From: Bacillus sp. RO1
Lineage (GTDB): Bacteria; Bacillota; Bacilli; Bacillales; Bacillaceae_I
NCBI RefSeq assembly: GCF_012524115.1
Contig: NZ_JAAZWB010000077.1
Span: 1-64,000 of the forward strand
Reading direction: 5' to 3'
DNA: 64,000 nucleotides
Shown: one piece after another, positions 1 to 8,833 of the stretch
How the letters are laid out: every line of letters begins with the position of its first letter
Numbering within the stretch: position 1 is the first letter of the stretch
Program-made: the position numbers and the translations under genes
Notes under the pieces: generated by a model
The model's input: only the letters and a program-made list of their open reading frames with translations
Told to the model about the DNA's origin: nothing
Database searches by the model: none

Positions 1-102
1 TCTCTCCTCCTGATTTCTCGTCACCAAGGTCTTCATAACGGCGATCAGGACTTCTCTCCTCCTGTTTTCTCGTCACCAAGGTCTTCATAACGGCGATCAA
101 GA
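1..102. repeat. 52-bp tandem repeat, two copies
   Basis: Two direct copies of a 52-bp unit lie at 1-52 and 53-102, differing at only a few positions and running off the left edge of the window. The unit contains TCACCAAGGTCTTCATAACG. The period is not a multiple of three, and the reverse strand of the second unit runs into a stop, so a conserved coding repeat is unlikely. The number of copies to the left is unknown. Its period equals that of the array at 58747-59058. Confidence 0.85.
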
Positions 103-200
103 ATTATTCTGAAGGCTATCCACAATTCGATTATTTTTATAATTTACTAAACAATAAAAAAGAATACTCCAGGTTTCCCCTTCGTATTCTTTACTCACAC

Positions 201-719
201 TTATTTAATTTTCACAGAAGAAATAATCTCCATCATGCTCTTCGTACTAGCTTCCATATTGCCCGTTTCTGTTACCGTTGTCATTTTTACTCCGCCCAAG
301 CCCACTGTCACTTCGTAAAGCTCTTCCTCTTCCCCACCAACAGGAGAAACCAACAAGTAACCTAAACGACCTTCATCGGTTACTGTATGGTCTACCAATA
401 AATCAGAGTGATTCATTTTTGTAGAATCATATAATACCTCTGAATCTTTTGGTTCAAAAGGGTTTACAAACAAAAGGTAAGTTTGCTCGTCCTCTGTAAG
501 AACAATATTGTTCTCTGATTCCGAATCAATGGTAAATCCAGTGGGTAAATGATAAGCAAATATATCTGTATCCTCAGAAGTGTCTAATGATTGCGCTTTA
601 AATGTTTCTTCGAAAGTATCAACTGATTTTTGTGTTGCGTCTTCGATAGACACAGAGCAACCTGTTAAAAATAGTAATGATAAAAATAAAATATAAATAA
701 TGGCTCTTCCAAAAGTCAA
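201..719 (-). CDS. Small lipoprotein of unknown function
   Basis: The product is about 172 residues, with a hydrophobic N-terminal segment ending in the lipobox LTGC at roughly residues 19-22. It should therefore be a diacylglyceryl-anchored lipoprotein facing outwards. The mature part is acidic and rich in Glu, Asp, Ser and Thr, with no enzyme motif I recognise. A TTG start at 719 is preferred because AAGGAG lies about 8 nt upstream; the GTG at 728 would sit directly against that site. It is transcribed divergently from ytoQ across a 160-nt gap. The family is not recognised and the role is unknown. Confidence 0.75.
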   Translation of the reverse strand: MTFGRAIIYILFLSLLFLTGCSVSIEDATQKSVDTFEETFKAQSLDTSEDTDIFAYHLPTGFTIDSESENNIVLTEDEQTYLLFVNPFEPKDSEVLYDSTKMNHSDLLVDHTVTDEGRLGYLLVSPVGGEEEELYEVTVGLGGVKMTTVTETGNMEASTKSMMEIISSVKIK

Positions 720-888
720 ACTCTCCACTCCTTTTAGTACAATAAGACTAGAAAATACACATCAAACTTATCATACCTATAAATCTTATCCCTTGACAAG
801 GATAAGTTGGAATTATCACTTAATTCCCTATTTTATGATAGACTAGAAAATAGGTAAATAACAAGAGGTACTATTTGGAGGGATTGTA

Positions 889-1329
889 ATGAAATTTACT
901 GTTTACCTTGCAGGTGAAATCCATACTAAATGGAGAGAAGAATTAATAGACAAAGCACAAGCACTGGATCTTCCGTTAGAGTTTGTGGGACCAATGACAG
1001 ACCACGAGCGCTCAGACAACATAGGAGAAGCGATTATGGGTACACAGCCAAGCTCTATTGCAAAAGACGAAGCAGCATCTCAAATCAATAATCTTCGTAC
1101 GGAACTCTTAATGAAAAAATCTGACCTTGTTATCGCCCTATTTGGAGAGAAATATAAACAATGGAACACTGCGATGGACGCAAGTGCCGCCATTAGTCTA
1201 CAAAAACCGCTTATTTTAATTCGTCCGGAAAACCTTCATCATCCATTAAAAGAGTTATCTAACAAGGCAAATGTAACCGTAGAAACAGTCAACCAAGCCC
1301 TAAAAGTACTTACATACGTATTGGACTAG
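889..1329 (+). CDS. ytoQ: YtoQ family protein
   Basis: This 146-residue protein starts with MKFTVYLAGEIHTKWR and resembles YtoQ, a conserved Bacillus family of unknown biochemical role. The N-terminal YLAGEIHT stretch and the central DLVIALFGEKYKQWN segment suggest a Rossmann-like fold similar to nucleoside deoxyribosyltransferases, but that is inference. GGAGG lies about 7 nt before the ATG. A strong hairpin follows the stop codon. Its neighbour to the right is the DUF84 gene followed by ytoP, in line with the ytoQ-ytoP order in B. subtilis as I remember it. The family call is good; no function can be given. Confidence 0.82.
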   Translation: MKFTVYLAGEIHTKWREELIDKAQALDLPLEFVGPMTDHERSDNIGEAIMGTQPSSIAKDEAASQINNLRTELLMKKSDLVIALFGEKYKQWNTAMDASAAISLQKPLILIRPENLHHPLKELSNKANVTVETVNQALKVLTYVLD

Positions 1330-1356
1330 AAGCAGGCAATTTAAGCCTGCTTTTTC
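1330..1356. terminator. Bidirectional terminator between ytoQ and the DUF84 gene
   Basis: The hairpin AAGCAGGC-loop-GCCTGCTT is followed by a T-run on the plus strand. It sits between convergent genes and overlaps the 3' end of the minus-strand gene. Confidence 0.8.
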
Positions 1357-1877
1357 TCATTATATCTCCATTGTCCAATCAATAGCTTGCTAACATGTTG
1401 AAACATTTCCATTCTTGAAACAGCACCATCTGTAAAGATCCCCAATGCTCCTTCATGTTTCCTAATGTCTTTCCGCTGACAGTACTCATCCATTATGTCC
1501 CCTAGCTCTTTTCCTGCTAAAATCTCCTCTTTAAAAGCATCAGGTAGAGGTATTCTGGCACCACCAGCTATGTATTCCATCCCATCTTTAGAAACTAGTG
1601 CTCCCCAATTACAGACCATTACTTCTGAGAATGGTGTGGAACCAAGAACCACGCCACCTTCAAGGCCTATGGCAAAGTCTGCATCATCTATTTCTTTTAG
1701 AGCCCCTCTCGCACGGTGCAATGCTCCTTCAATCGTTTCTTGTTCTGTCATGGGTTGTTTGCGTACACCAGATTCTACTTCAAGTGAAATTGTTTCAGCT
1801 TCCATCTCAAGCTCTCTTATTGCACCCTGCACCGCCTCGTATTTTGCAGGGTTTCTTGAACCGACTACCACTTTCAT
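1341..1877 (-). CDS. DUF84 family (YjjX-like) inosine/xanthosine triphosphatase
   Basis: The product is about 178 residues. It opens with VVVGSRNPAKYEAV, the typical DUF84/NTPase_I start in which SxNPxK contacts the nucleotide phosphates. The central FAIGLEGGV and later KDIRKHEGALGIFTDG segments are also characteristic. Family members hydrolyse non-canonical ITP and XTP, or act as house-cleaning phosphatases; the exact substrate here is inferred. Two adjacent ATG codons are possible. The second (1877) is better spaced from the AAAGGTGA site. It lies about 65 nt downstream of ytoP on the same strand and may be co-transcribed with it. Confidence 0.8.
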   Translation of the reverse strand: MKVVVGSRNPAKYEAVQGAIRELEMEAETISLEVESGVRKQPMTEQETIEGALHRARGALKEIDDADFAIGLEGGVVLGSTPFSEVMVCNWGALVSKDGMEYIAGGARIPLPDAFKEEILAGKELGDIMDEYCQRKDIRKHEGALGIFTDGAVSRMEMFQHVSKLLIGQWRYNEKKQA

Positions 1878-1944
1878 CATTACCTCACCTTTCGATTAAA
1901 AGAAAAACGATGGGGATTCCCCATCGCTTCCCGACTTTATATAA

Positions 1945-3015
1945 TTATCTGCTTCTAATGGAGTCTACTGTGGACTGGTCTGCAGATTTTACAAGTTTGA
2001 CAATGAGCTCTCTTGCTGCGGCATAATCATCCACATGGACCATGGAAGCGTGTGTGTGGATATAACGTGAACAAATTCCCACTACCGCTGAAGGAACTCC
2101 CTCATTGGAAGTGTGGACACGGCCAGCGTCTGTGCCACCTTGAGAAATGAAATACTGATAAGGAATGCTGTTAGATTCAGCTGTATCCAATACAAAATCT
2201 CTCATACCAGTGTGAGTTACCATAGAGCGGTCATAAATGCGCAATAATGCACCTTTGCCTAAATGGCCGAATTCTTTCTTATCTCCAGTCATATCGTTTG
2301 CAGGTGAAGCATCAAGCGCAAAGAAGATATCAGGCTTGATCATATTTGCAGCTGTCTGTGCTCCACGTAAACCTACTTCTTCCTGAACCGTAGCTCCTGA
2401 GTAGAGGATATTTGGTAGTGTTTCACCTTGAAGATCTTTCAATAGTTCAACGGCAAGTCCACAGCCATAACGGTTATCCCATGCTTTAGCCAGAATTTTC
2501 TTCTCGTTAGCCATAGGTGTGAACGGACAGATAGGAACAATCTGTTGACCTGGTTTAATGCCAATGTTAATTGCGTCCTCTTTATTGTCTGCACCGATAT
2601 CAATTAGCATATTTTTTATGTCCATTGGCTTAGCACGTTTCGCTTCATCCAAAAGATGCGGAGGGATCGATCCAATAACACCAATAACTGGACCATTGTC
2701 TGTCATTACTTGCACACGTTGAGCAAGCAAGACTTGGCTCCACCAGCCGCCAAGCGTTTGGAATCTTAACATCCCGTTTTCTGTAATGGAAGTGACCATA
2801 AAGCCGACTTCATCCATGTGGCCTGCGACCATGACTGTTGGGCCAGTTTCGTCGCCTTTTTTCACTCCGAATATACCACCAAGTCGGTCTTGTACCACTT
2901 CATCTGAGTACTTTTCTAATTCACTGCGCATAAAGCGGCGAACATCATGTTCAAAGCCAGGTGCCCCTTGTAGCTCTGTTAACGTTTTAAATAAAGTTAG
3001 TGTTTCCTGATTCAA
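1945..3015 (-). CDS. ytoP: M42 family metallopeptidase YtoP
   Basis: This 356-residue protein belongs to the M42 glutamyl-aminopeptidase/endoglucanase-like family of cytoplasmic, dinuclear-metal aminopeptidases. Visible motifs in order are [12 protein letters not shown] (metal-binding His-Asp), WDNRYGCG (bridging Asp), QEEVGLRGA (catalytic Glu pair), ALDASPAND (metal Asp) and [10 protein letters not shown]. The length matches the family and no key residue is missing. It probably removes N-terminal residues from short peptides. The same-strand DUF84 gene lies just downstream. The upstream gap to ytzB (3016-3260) contains no other gene that I can see. Confidence 0.9.
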   Translation of the reverse strand: MNQETLTLFKTLTELQGAPGFEHDVRRFMRSELEKYSDEVVQDRLGGIFGVKKGDETGPTVMVAGHMDEVGFMVTSITENGMLRFQTLGGWWSQVLLAQRVQVMTDNGPVIGVIGSIPPHLLDEAKRAKPMDIKNMLIDIGADNKEDAINIGIKPGQQIVPICPFTPMANEKKILAKAWDNRYGCGLAVELLKDLQGETLPNILYSGATVQEEVGLRGAQTAANMIKPDIFFALDASPANDMTGDKKEFGHLGKGALLRIYDRSMVTHTGMRDFVLDTAESNSIPYQYFISQGGTDAGRVHTSNEGVPSAVVGICSRYIHTHASMVHVDDYAAARELIVKLVKSADQSTVDSIRSR

Positions 3016-3260
3016 CTAAGTCAGCTCCTTTTTTCAAAACCTATATGTAGAATGACACTTATACTTCGTTAGATTATCGAAATATTTTAATTATATTGTA
3101 TCGAACTTTCTTTATTGTTTCCAGCTTTAGCATGACATTTATTTGTTTTACAAGTTATACTATTAGTAAGATAGGCAGAATCAATTCACCTCATCAGTTA
3201 CTCCCATTTGAAAAGGGCTTACTTAGAAAACGAGTATGATATATGGAAGGATGATACGAA

Positions 3261-3572
3261 ATGAAATGGAAAGCACTTCTAATCGGTGCTGGAATTGGTG
3301 CAGCAGCCGCATATCTTTTTACTGAAGCATCTAAGCAGCAATCCATAAAACCTGAAAAAGCGTTAAAAATTGCCAAGGAAGCCTTTAAAAAGCGAGGCCC
3401 TGTTGATGGCTCCTGGATTCAGATGGTGCCAGAAACGATTATACGAAATGATATGTCCTACTCCATCTACAGAGGCGGAATTTCCCGTAGAATCGAGGAC
3501 GTCTTGGAGCAATATGAATTCATCGTCGACAAGAATACGGGAGTCATATTGGATGTTAGTCAATTAAAATAA
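3261..3572 (+). CDS. ytzB: YtzB-like small PepSY-type protein
   Basis: The product is 103 residues. It has an N-terminal hydrophobic segment (about residues 3-20, LLIGAGIGAAAAYLF) that could be a signal or membrane anchor. A small domain follows, with SIKPEKALKIAKEAFKKRGPVDGSW and a C-terminal FIVDKNTGVILDVSQLK. The ending is typical of PepSY domains, which are often found as peptidase-inhibitor-like modules outside the membrane. GGAAGG precedes the ATG. It resembles YtzB of B. subtilis and sits in the same place between ytoP and ytnP. The PepSY assignment is by eye. Confidence 0.78.
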   Translation: MKWKALLIGAGIGAAAAYLFTEASKQQSIKPEKALKIAKEAFKKRGPVDGSWIQMVPETIIRNDMSYSIYRGGISRRIEDVLEQYEFIVDKNTGVILDVSQLK

Positions 3573-3611
3573 AACATGCCTGGCAGATAAAAACTGCCAG
3601 GCATGTTTTAT
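3571..3611. terminator. Bidirectional terminator ytzB / ytnP
   Basis: A long perfect hairpin, AACATGCCTGGCAG with its complement CTGCCAGGCATGTT, has A and T tracts on its two sides. It lies between two convergent genes and can end transcription in both directions. Confidence 0.9.
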
Positions 3612-4456
3612 CTATTCCGTTCTATTTTTTCTTGTATCTCATAAGATTCATTCCATTTTACTGCTCGGTAAAATGCGTCATGATAAAAAGTAAACCAGGC
3701 ATTACGTCTTATTCCCTCTTTAATCCATTTCTCTTTTGCTTCAATCGATGTCATCGGATAATCATCATAGGCAAGGACCCATAAAGACGGAGAATGAGCA
3801 TGGGTAGGCATGAGATCTGCCATATGAATAAGACTTTCCTCCCCTTGAGTCATTTCAATTATGGCATGCCCATCACTATGTCCACCTGTATGTATCATTT
3901 TTATTCCATTGATGATGGTTGTCTCTTCTTGAAATGTTTTTACCTGTTCTTCAATTCCTTGCCAATTCATCTCCCAATACGTATTTTTTGAACGTATATT
4001 AGGGTTCCTCATTTCGCTCCATTCAACTTCTGAGGCATAGATGGTTGCCTTAGGAAATACAGATACGTATTTATTTTTTTCTTCATCCCATTTGGTCAGT
4101 CCGCAGACATGGTCAAAATGAAGATGAGTCATGATGATGGTGTCTATATCTTCTGGTGTCAGTCCAAGTTTTTGTAAACCTTCCTCCAAAGACGACTCTT
4201 CCGTTGCACCATAGTTTCGTCTTTGTTTTTCGGAGAGCTTTCCTCTCCCAAGTCCTGCCTCAATAAGGATATTACGTTCCCCTGTTTGAATAAGAATAGG
4301 ATCCGTTCTAAGCTCTATCTGATTTTTGTCATTTACAGGATATTTTTTTGACCATAAAGCTTTTGGGACTACACCGAACATTGCACCACCGTCCAGATGC
4401 GTTACTCCACCATTCAACCAAGTCAGCTTCCACTTACCAAATGTTAGCGTTTCCAT
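3608..4456 (-). CDS. ytnP: YtnP-like metallo-beta-lactamase-fold lactonase
   Basis: The product is about 282 residues with the metallo-beta-lactamase fold. The zinc motif HLHFDH appears near residues 111-116. Further metal ligands are visible in [12 protein letters not shown] and [11 protein letters not shown]. The sequence [20 protein letters not shown] near the N-terminus is typical of YtnP. B. subtilis YtnP is described as a lactonase-homologous quorum-quenching enzyme that interferes with signalling by competing bacteria; activity here is inferred. The ATG at 4456 is chosen because GAGGGAG sits too close to the ATG at 4465. It lies downstream of trmB on the same strand, separated by a hairpin. 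Confidence 0.88.
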   Translation of the reverse strand: METLTFGKWKLTWLNGGVTHLDGGAMFGVVPKALWSKKYPVNDKNQIELRTDPILIQTGERNILIEAGLGRGKLSEKQRRNYGATEESSLEEGLQKLGLTPEDIDTIIMTHLHFDHVCGLTKWDEEKNKYVSVFPKATIYASEVEWSEMRNPNIRSKNTYWEMNWQGIEEQVKTFQEETTIINGIKMIHTGGHSDGHAIIEMTQGEESLIHMADLMPTHAHSPSLWVLAYDDYPMTSIEAKEKWIKEGIRRNAWFTFYHDAFYRAVKWNESYEIQEKIERNR

Positions 4457-4504
4457 ATCAGCCATCTCCCTCTTTGTACGATTTGTATGTATGTCCTTAT
4501 TGTA

Positions 4505-4542
4505 TCAAAAAAAGCGCCCTCTCACTAAAGGAAAAGGACGCT
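4505..4542 (-). terminator. Terminator after trmB
   Basis: Read on the minus strand, AAGCGTCC pairs with GGGCGCTT and is followed by seven T residues, just past the trmB stop codon. Confidence 0.7.
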
Positions 4543-4549
4543 TCTTCAT

Positions 4550-5191
4550 TTATTCTTGATATTTTACCTCACATCGATAGATAGGGAATCCCTTGCTAGA
4601 AAACTTCTCCTCATATTCTGTCATGACGTTTCCTTCAAACTCACTATTATGAAGGTCTAAACTAACATATTTCAATAATAATCCATACTCAGAAAAGCTC
4701 ATCAACGAATACTCAAATAGTCCACGGTTATCTGTTTTAAAGTGAATTTCACCTTGTGGAACCAAAACTTCTTTATATAAGTCCAAGAACCCTTTGTAGG
4801 TTAATCTTCTCTTTTCATGGCGGGTTTTTGGCCATGGATCAGAGAAGTTCAAATATACTCTGTCCACTTCACCAGCATCAAAGTAATCAGATAGCTTTTG
4901 TGCATTGACATTCAACAGTTTGACGTTTGGAATATCAGCTGCTACTGCTTTTTCCAATGCTTTTACAATAACACTTTCAAATAATTCTATGCCGATATAA
5001 TTTATGGTCGGATTAGCTTTTGCCATTTCCGTAACAAATGTTCCCTTTCCCGTTCCCACTTCAATGTGGATTGGGTTGTCATTTCCGAAAATCTCACTCC
5101 ACTTCCCTTTTTTATTTTCGGGATCTGGAATGCAGTAATAGGAATTTTCGGCAATAAAATCTGCTGCCCATGGTTTGTTTCTGAATCTCAT
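4550..5191 (-). CDS. trmB: tRNA (guanine-N7-)-methyltransferase TrmB
   Basis: This 213-residue protein makes m7G46 in the variable loop of tRNA, using S-adenosylmethionine in the cytoplasm. It begins [12 protein letters not shown], a TrmB hallmark. The SAM-binding segment is [17 protein letters not shown]. The catalytic and tRNA-contact motif [16 protein letters not shown] (about residues 115-130) follows, then [14 protein letters not shown]. Length is normal for the family. GAGGTGA lies upstream of the ATG. The position between ytnP and ytzH is the same as I recall for B. subtilis ytmQ. Confidence 0.95.
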   Translation of the reverse strand: MRFRNKPWAADFIAENSYYCIPDPENKKGKWSEIFGNDNPIHIEVGTGKGTFVTEMAKANPTINYIGIELFESVIVKALEKAVAADIPNVKLLNVNAQKLSDYFDAGEVDRVYLNFSDPWPKTRHEKRRLTYKGFLDLYKEVLVPQGEIHFKTDNRGLFEYSLMSFSEYGLLLKYVSLDLHNSEFEGNVMTEYEEKFSSKGFPIYRCEVKYQE

Positions 5192-5334
5192 GTCGTTTGG
5201 TCACCTCGGCGTTTTATTAGTTTATAGTCGATGACAGAAAAAAACCGATCGCGATGGACCGATTCTTTTGTCGCGTATAAGAATGATAAATAAACAAAGG
5301 CTAGTACATATATAAAATAAAGGAGTGCTGACAA

Positions 5335-5613
5335 ATGCCGTTAAATTATCATGATCAAATACATCTTCTAAAGGATATTTTGGCGGATCATCAAATTGAT
5401 TGCTGCGGTTCTGTTGCTGAATACGAGCAGTTGGAGCGCGTCATCAAATCATTAATGGTCAATAATGAAATCGATCATAATGTAAAGAATATCTTGCAGG
5501 ATATCTACACCTATAGCCAGGCTGGCATCAATTCCAGCAATGACCATGATCACAATCAATTGCATCAATCAAAATTCACCAACTGGATCGATAGCATCGA
5601 TCAATACTCATAG
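5335..5613 (+). CDS. ytzH: YtzH-like small protein
   Basis: The product is 92 residues, soluble and rich in His, Asn, Asp and Gln, without a transmembrane segment. It contains DCCGSVAEYEQLERVIKSL, matching the YtzH-like family of conserved Bacillus proteins of unknown role. AGGAGTG precedes the ATG. Its last six bases overlap the 3' end of the convergent ytmP gene. The position between trmB and ytmP supports the name. Confidence 0.8.
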   Translation: MPLNYHDQIHLLKDILADHQIDCCGSVAEYEQLERVIKSLMVNNEIDHNVKNILQDIYTYSQAGINSSNDHDHNQLHQSKFTNWIDSIDQYS

Positions 5614-6393
5614 TTCAACCGGTAAAAGTCTTTCCAAATAGTTCAACCAGTTCTGTTTCTCTTTTTCAATATCTTTGTGGTGATACCATTGTACGGATAG
5701 TATAGTCTGAGCTATCACATACCAGTGCATACGGTGGCGCAAATCGTCTGTCAGTGGTATCCCATAAGTGGAAAGCCAGTCATTCCACTCCTGTTCCGGA
5801 ATATACCAATATAATAACATGCATAAGTCGATGGCCGGATCCGCTATAACAGCTCCATCCCAATCAATTAAGAAAAGCTCTTGATTATCGGAAAGCAACC
5901 AATTATTATGGTTAAGATCACAATGGCAGACTACCTTATCTCTAAACTGGACATTTTTAATTTCCTTTGTAAGAAAATCCAGTGATTTTTGAATCACGTC
6001 CAAAGAAAAGAGATCTAAAGCCATCCCATTCTTAATATCTTCCAGTATAGTCGATGGCTCCACAGGTTCTTTCCCCAACCTAGTCAGCATATCAAGCAAC
6101 TCTTTGGAATGGTGAATCTTGTGAAGAAGCTGAGCCACTGTTTCCATATTCATGTCGTTTGGTTTAAGTTCTCTTGCACTTATCCAGTGCTGAGCCGTAA
6201 TGACATCTCCATTTTCCAGGCGTTTCGTCCAGACCAATTTCGGGACAATTCCCTCTGCTGAAAGAACAGCCAAAAATGGCGATGAATTCCTTTTAAGGAA
6301 GAGCTTTTTCCCTTCATTTTGAGCGAAATACGCATCTCCCGTCAAACCACCCGCAGGACTGATTTTCCACTCATCACCTAATAAATGTTCCAA
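5608..6393 (-). CDS. ytmP: YtmP-like phosphotransferase family protein
   Basis: The product is about 261 residues with the choline/aminoglycoside kinase fold. The catalytic loop reads CHCDLNHNNWL (Brenner motif HxDxxxxN). It is followed by the metal-binding LIDWDGAVIADPAIDL, and the N-terminal lysine lies in KKLFLKRNSSPFLAVL. Family members phosphorylate small alcohols or sugars; the substrate is unknown. Three start codons are possible. TTG at 6393 is preferred because AAGGTGA lies 5 nt upstream and the resulting MEHLLGDEW start resembles homologues. GTG at 6417 has no clear site. It lies downstream of amyX on the same strand. Confidence 0.82.
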   Translation of the reverse strand: MEHLLGDEWKISPAGGLTGDAYFAQNEGKKLFLKRNSSPFLAVLSAEGIVPKLVWTKRLENGDVITAQHWISARELKPNDMNMETVAQLLHKIHHSKELLDMLTRLGKEPVEPSTILEDIKNGMALDLFSLDVIQKSLDFLTKEIKNVQFRDKVVCHCDLNHNNWLLSDNQELFLIDWDGAVIADPAIDLCMLLYWYIPEQEWNDWLSTYGIPLTDDLRHRMHWYVIAQTILSVQWYHHKDIEKEKQNWLNYLERLLPVEL

Positions 6394-6490
6394 CCATTTC
6401 ACCTTCAATTTCAACACAACTTTTCATTATCAAATATTAGAAAAGCGCAAGCGCTAAATAAGAATTTTCATATTAATAACTTTTTTAAGC

Positions 6491-6526
6491 AAAAAAACAG
6501 CTATTGAACAATTTCGCAATAGCTAT
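6491..6526 (-). terminator. Terminator after amyX
   Basis: On the minus strand ATAGCTATTG pairs with CAATAGCTGT and is followed by seven T residues, about 50 nt past the amyX stop. Confidence 0.8.
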
Positions 6527-6577
6527 CTTTTAAATTTTATCGTTATTTCCCAATTAAATCAAGTCCCTGTGTAACAA

Positions 6578-8728
6578 TTAATATTGTGCCAATACAACTG
6601 TGCTGATAGGTGGCACTTGGACTTCATTGTTTACTTTGCCGATTGGTAAATCACCTGCTGTACTGCCTTCTACAAGAACTTCCCACTCTCCTGAGAATGG
6701 AAGGGTTACGTTTTCTGTATTCGTCCCGTTATGGAAAATAATAAGTAAATGGTTGTACTTTCCATACTGTTTCACATCACTGAGGTGATACATGAGCATA
6801 TTTCCTTTATCGAGAGGAAAGCGCACATGTCTTTTTATTTCCGTAACTGTCGATAAACGTAAAGCTTTGTGTGCTTTGCGAAGCGAGATCAGCCCCCTCA
6901 CATAAGCCACATTCTCTGAGTAACGATACTTTCTTTCCCAATCTAAGCAATTGACGGAATCTGGAGATTTATAGCTATTCTCTTCCCCGCCTTTTGTCCT
7001 GAAAAACTCTTGCCCTGCATGTAAAAATGGAATGCCTTGAGATAAGAGTGTAACGGAAGCGGCAAGACGATGACGCTTTATTCTTGTTTCTTCATCTTCA
7101 TGGCTATTGCAGACGGCTATTTTATCCCACATTGTATGATTATCATGGGATTCAATATAGTTGATCGATTGCGAAGGCTCAAGGAAAAGTCCTTTATGGT
7201 TCGGATCAATTTGTACACTACCTGCAAGCGATTGTTTCAACAGAGCAGTTTTGTGAGTATTGCCAAGCGCAAATCCCCTGTCGAACAAGTTGAACGTACT
7301 ACCTTTGACTGAATCGCGAACCATGTCATTAAAGAATGCGATTCCCGGCATCTTCTTGGCATTGAGTATCATTGCTTTACGGTCAGCCGCTAAAGGCGTG
7401 TTCAGTTCCCACCCTTCTCCAAGGATGATGGCTCCTGGTTTGATGACAGATACCGCCTCTTTTACTTCATTCATGGTCTGAACGTCTAATATTCCCATCA
7501 AGTCAAATCGGAAACCATCCACATCATATTCCTGCAACCAGTATCGAATAGAATCCAGGATAAACTTACGTACCATTTTCCGTTCAGATGCAATGTCATT
7601 GCCTACTCCCGTACCGTTTGATGGCATGCCATGCTCATCATGGCGAAAGTAATAACCAGGCACTATTTTTTCAAAAGAGGAGTCCTCGCGGATATACACG
7701 TGATTATATACAACATCCATAATTATCCTTAGCCCTTTATGGTGCAACGTATTAATTAGATTTTTCAGTTCCAATATTCGAGAATAAGGGTCATTTGGAT
7801 CTAGCGCATAGCTTCCTTCAGGTACATTAAAAAGAAGAGGGTTATAACCCCAGTTGTAGTCCTTATCAGGTTCTGCTTCGTCCACTCCTCCAAAGTCATT
7901 TAATGGTAATAACTCAATATGAGTTACTCCGAGACTTTGGATATAAGGCATGCCTGTAATTCCAATTTCAGACACCTCTAGAGGATTCTCTGTAAAAGCG
8001 GCATATTTACCCTTATGAGCCATTCCGCTTTTTGGATGGGAGGAAAAGTCTCGAACATGCAGCTCGTATATAATGGCATCTGTTGCATCGTTAAAAGGAA
8101 GCATTGACACTTTTGGAACATTTATTCTTTCTTTATCTACAATCACGGCAGATTCACTATTTATACTAGATGCAATCGCATACGGATCGACGGCTTCCCT
8201 CCATACAAGATTCACGCAAACTAGGTATGTGTATTGAAAACCTTCTAAATCTCCCTGAACCGTTATTCGCCATATCCCCTTTTCCTCACGAATGAGGCTA
8301 TAGAAAATGTTTTCCTTACTTTTTGGAGCTACAAGTTTTATTTTCACTGCAGATGCTGTTGGCGCCCAAAGGGTAAAGGTGGTTTCCCCCTTTTGATAAT
8401 GCGCCCCAAGGTCATCCTTTTCATAATAGAATGCCTCATCAAATGCTTGTGAGCGGATAACTGCACCGATTTGCAAATCTGTTTTCCTACCATGTTCATC
8501 TATAATCATATATTTGGAGCCTATGGAGATTAGCGTATTTGTTTTACATATATATTTAACCGAGCTCTGGAGCGTTTTTCTATCTATAATCTCAAGCGGA
8601 TAAGTAGATTTTTCGTTTGATAGGGTAAAGGAAGCTGATTCTCCATTAAAACTTCCGTTAGGCAAAAGAATAGTGATCTGATCCATTTCATCTAAATAGG
8701 CCTCGAATTCTCTTTTGATGAAAATCAT
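6578..8728 (-). CDS. amyX: Type I pullulanase AmyX
   Basis: This 716-residue enzyme cleaves alpha-1,6 branches in pullulan and glycogen-like glucans. It has an N-terminal beta-rich region, then a CBM48-like domain (GAHYQKGETTFTLWAPTAS near residue 105) and the GH13 barrel. The type I signature YNWGYNPLLFNVPEGSY is present. The conserved GH13 regions are DVVYNHV, GFRFDLMG (nucleophile Asp), LGEGWE (acid/base Glu) and YIESHDNHT (transition-state Asp). No signal peptide is visible, so it acts in the cytoplasm on imported or stored glucan. GGGAGG precedes the ATG. The length matches B. subtilis AmyX closely. Confidence 0.94.
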   Translation of the reverse strand: MIFIKREFEAYLDEMDQITILLPNGSFNGESASFTLSNEKSTYPLEIIDRKTLQSSVKYICKTNTLISIGSKYMIIDEHGRKTDLQIGAVIRSQAFDEAFYYEKDDLGAHYQKGETTFTLWAPTASAVKIKLVAPKSKENIFYSLIREEKGIWRITVQGDLEGFQYTYLVCVNLVWREAVDPYAIASSINSESAVIVDKERINVPKVSMLPFNDATDAIIYELHVRDFSSHPKSGMAHKGKYAAFTENPLEVSEIGITGMPYIQSLGVTHIELLPLNDFGGVDEAEPDKDYNWGYNPLLFNVPEGSYALDPNDPYSRILELKNLINTLHHKGLRIIMDVVYNHVYIREDSSFEKIVPGYYFRHDEHGMPSNGTGVGNDIASERKMVRKFILDSIRYWLQEYDVDGFRFDLMGILDVQTMNEVKEAVSVIKPGAIILGEGWELNTPLAADRKAMILNAKKMPGIAFFNDMVRDSVKGSTFNLFDRGFALGNTHKTALLKQSLAGSVQIDPNHKGLFLEPSQSINYIESHDNHTMWDKIAVCNSHEDEETRIKRHRLAASVTLLSQGIPFLHAGQEFFRTKGGEENSYKSPDSVNCLDWERKYRYSENVAYVRGLISLRKAHKALRLSTVTEIKRHVRFPLDKGNMLMYHLSDVKQYGKYNHLLIIFHNGTNTENVTLPFSGEWEVLVEGSTAGDLPIGKVNNEVQVPPISTVVLAQY

Positions 8729-8833
8729 GCCTTTCCCTCCCTGTCTCCTAAAGTGCGATTCTTCTAGAACTGACCATCTTCTATATTATTCAAGCATAGT
8801 CATGACCTTGACATATATTCATACAATTCTTCA

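Noticed and set aside
58-102. Possible C-terminal coding repeat of a protein running in from the left edge
   Set aside because: On the minus strand a short frame reads through one unit but meets a stop at the next; the unit length breaks frame.
1495-2026. Two long plus-strand frames opposite the DUF84 and ytoP genes
   Set aside because: They are antisense to well-supported genes, lack ribosome sites and have low-complexity Ser/Pro/Leu-rich translations.
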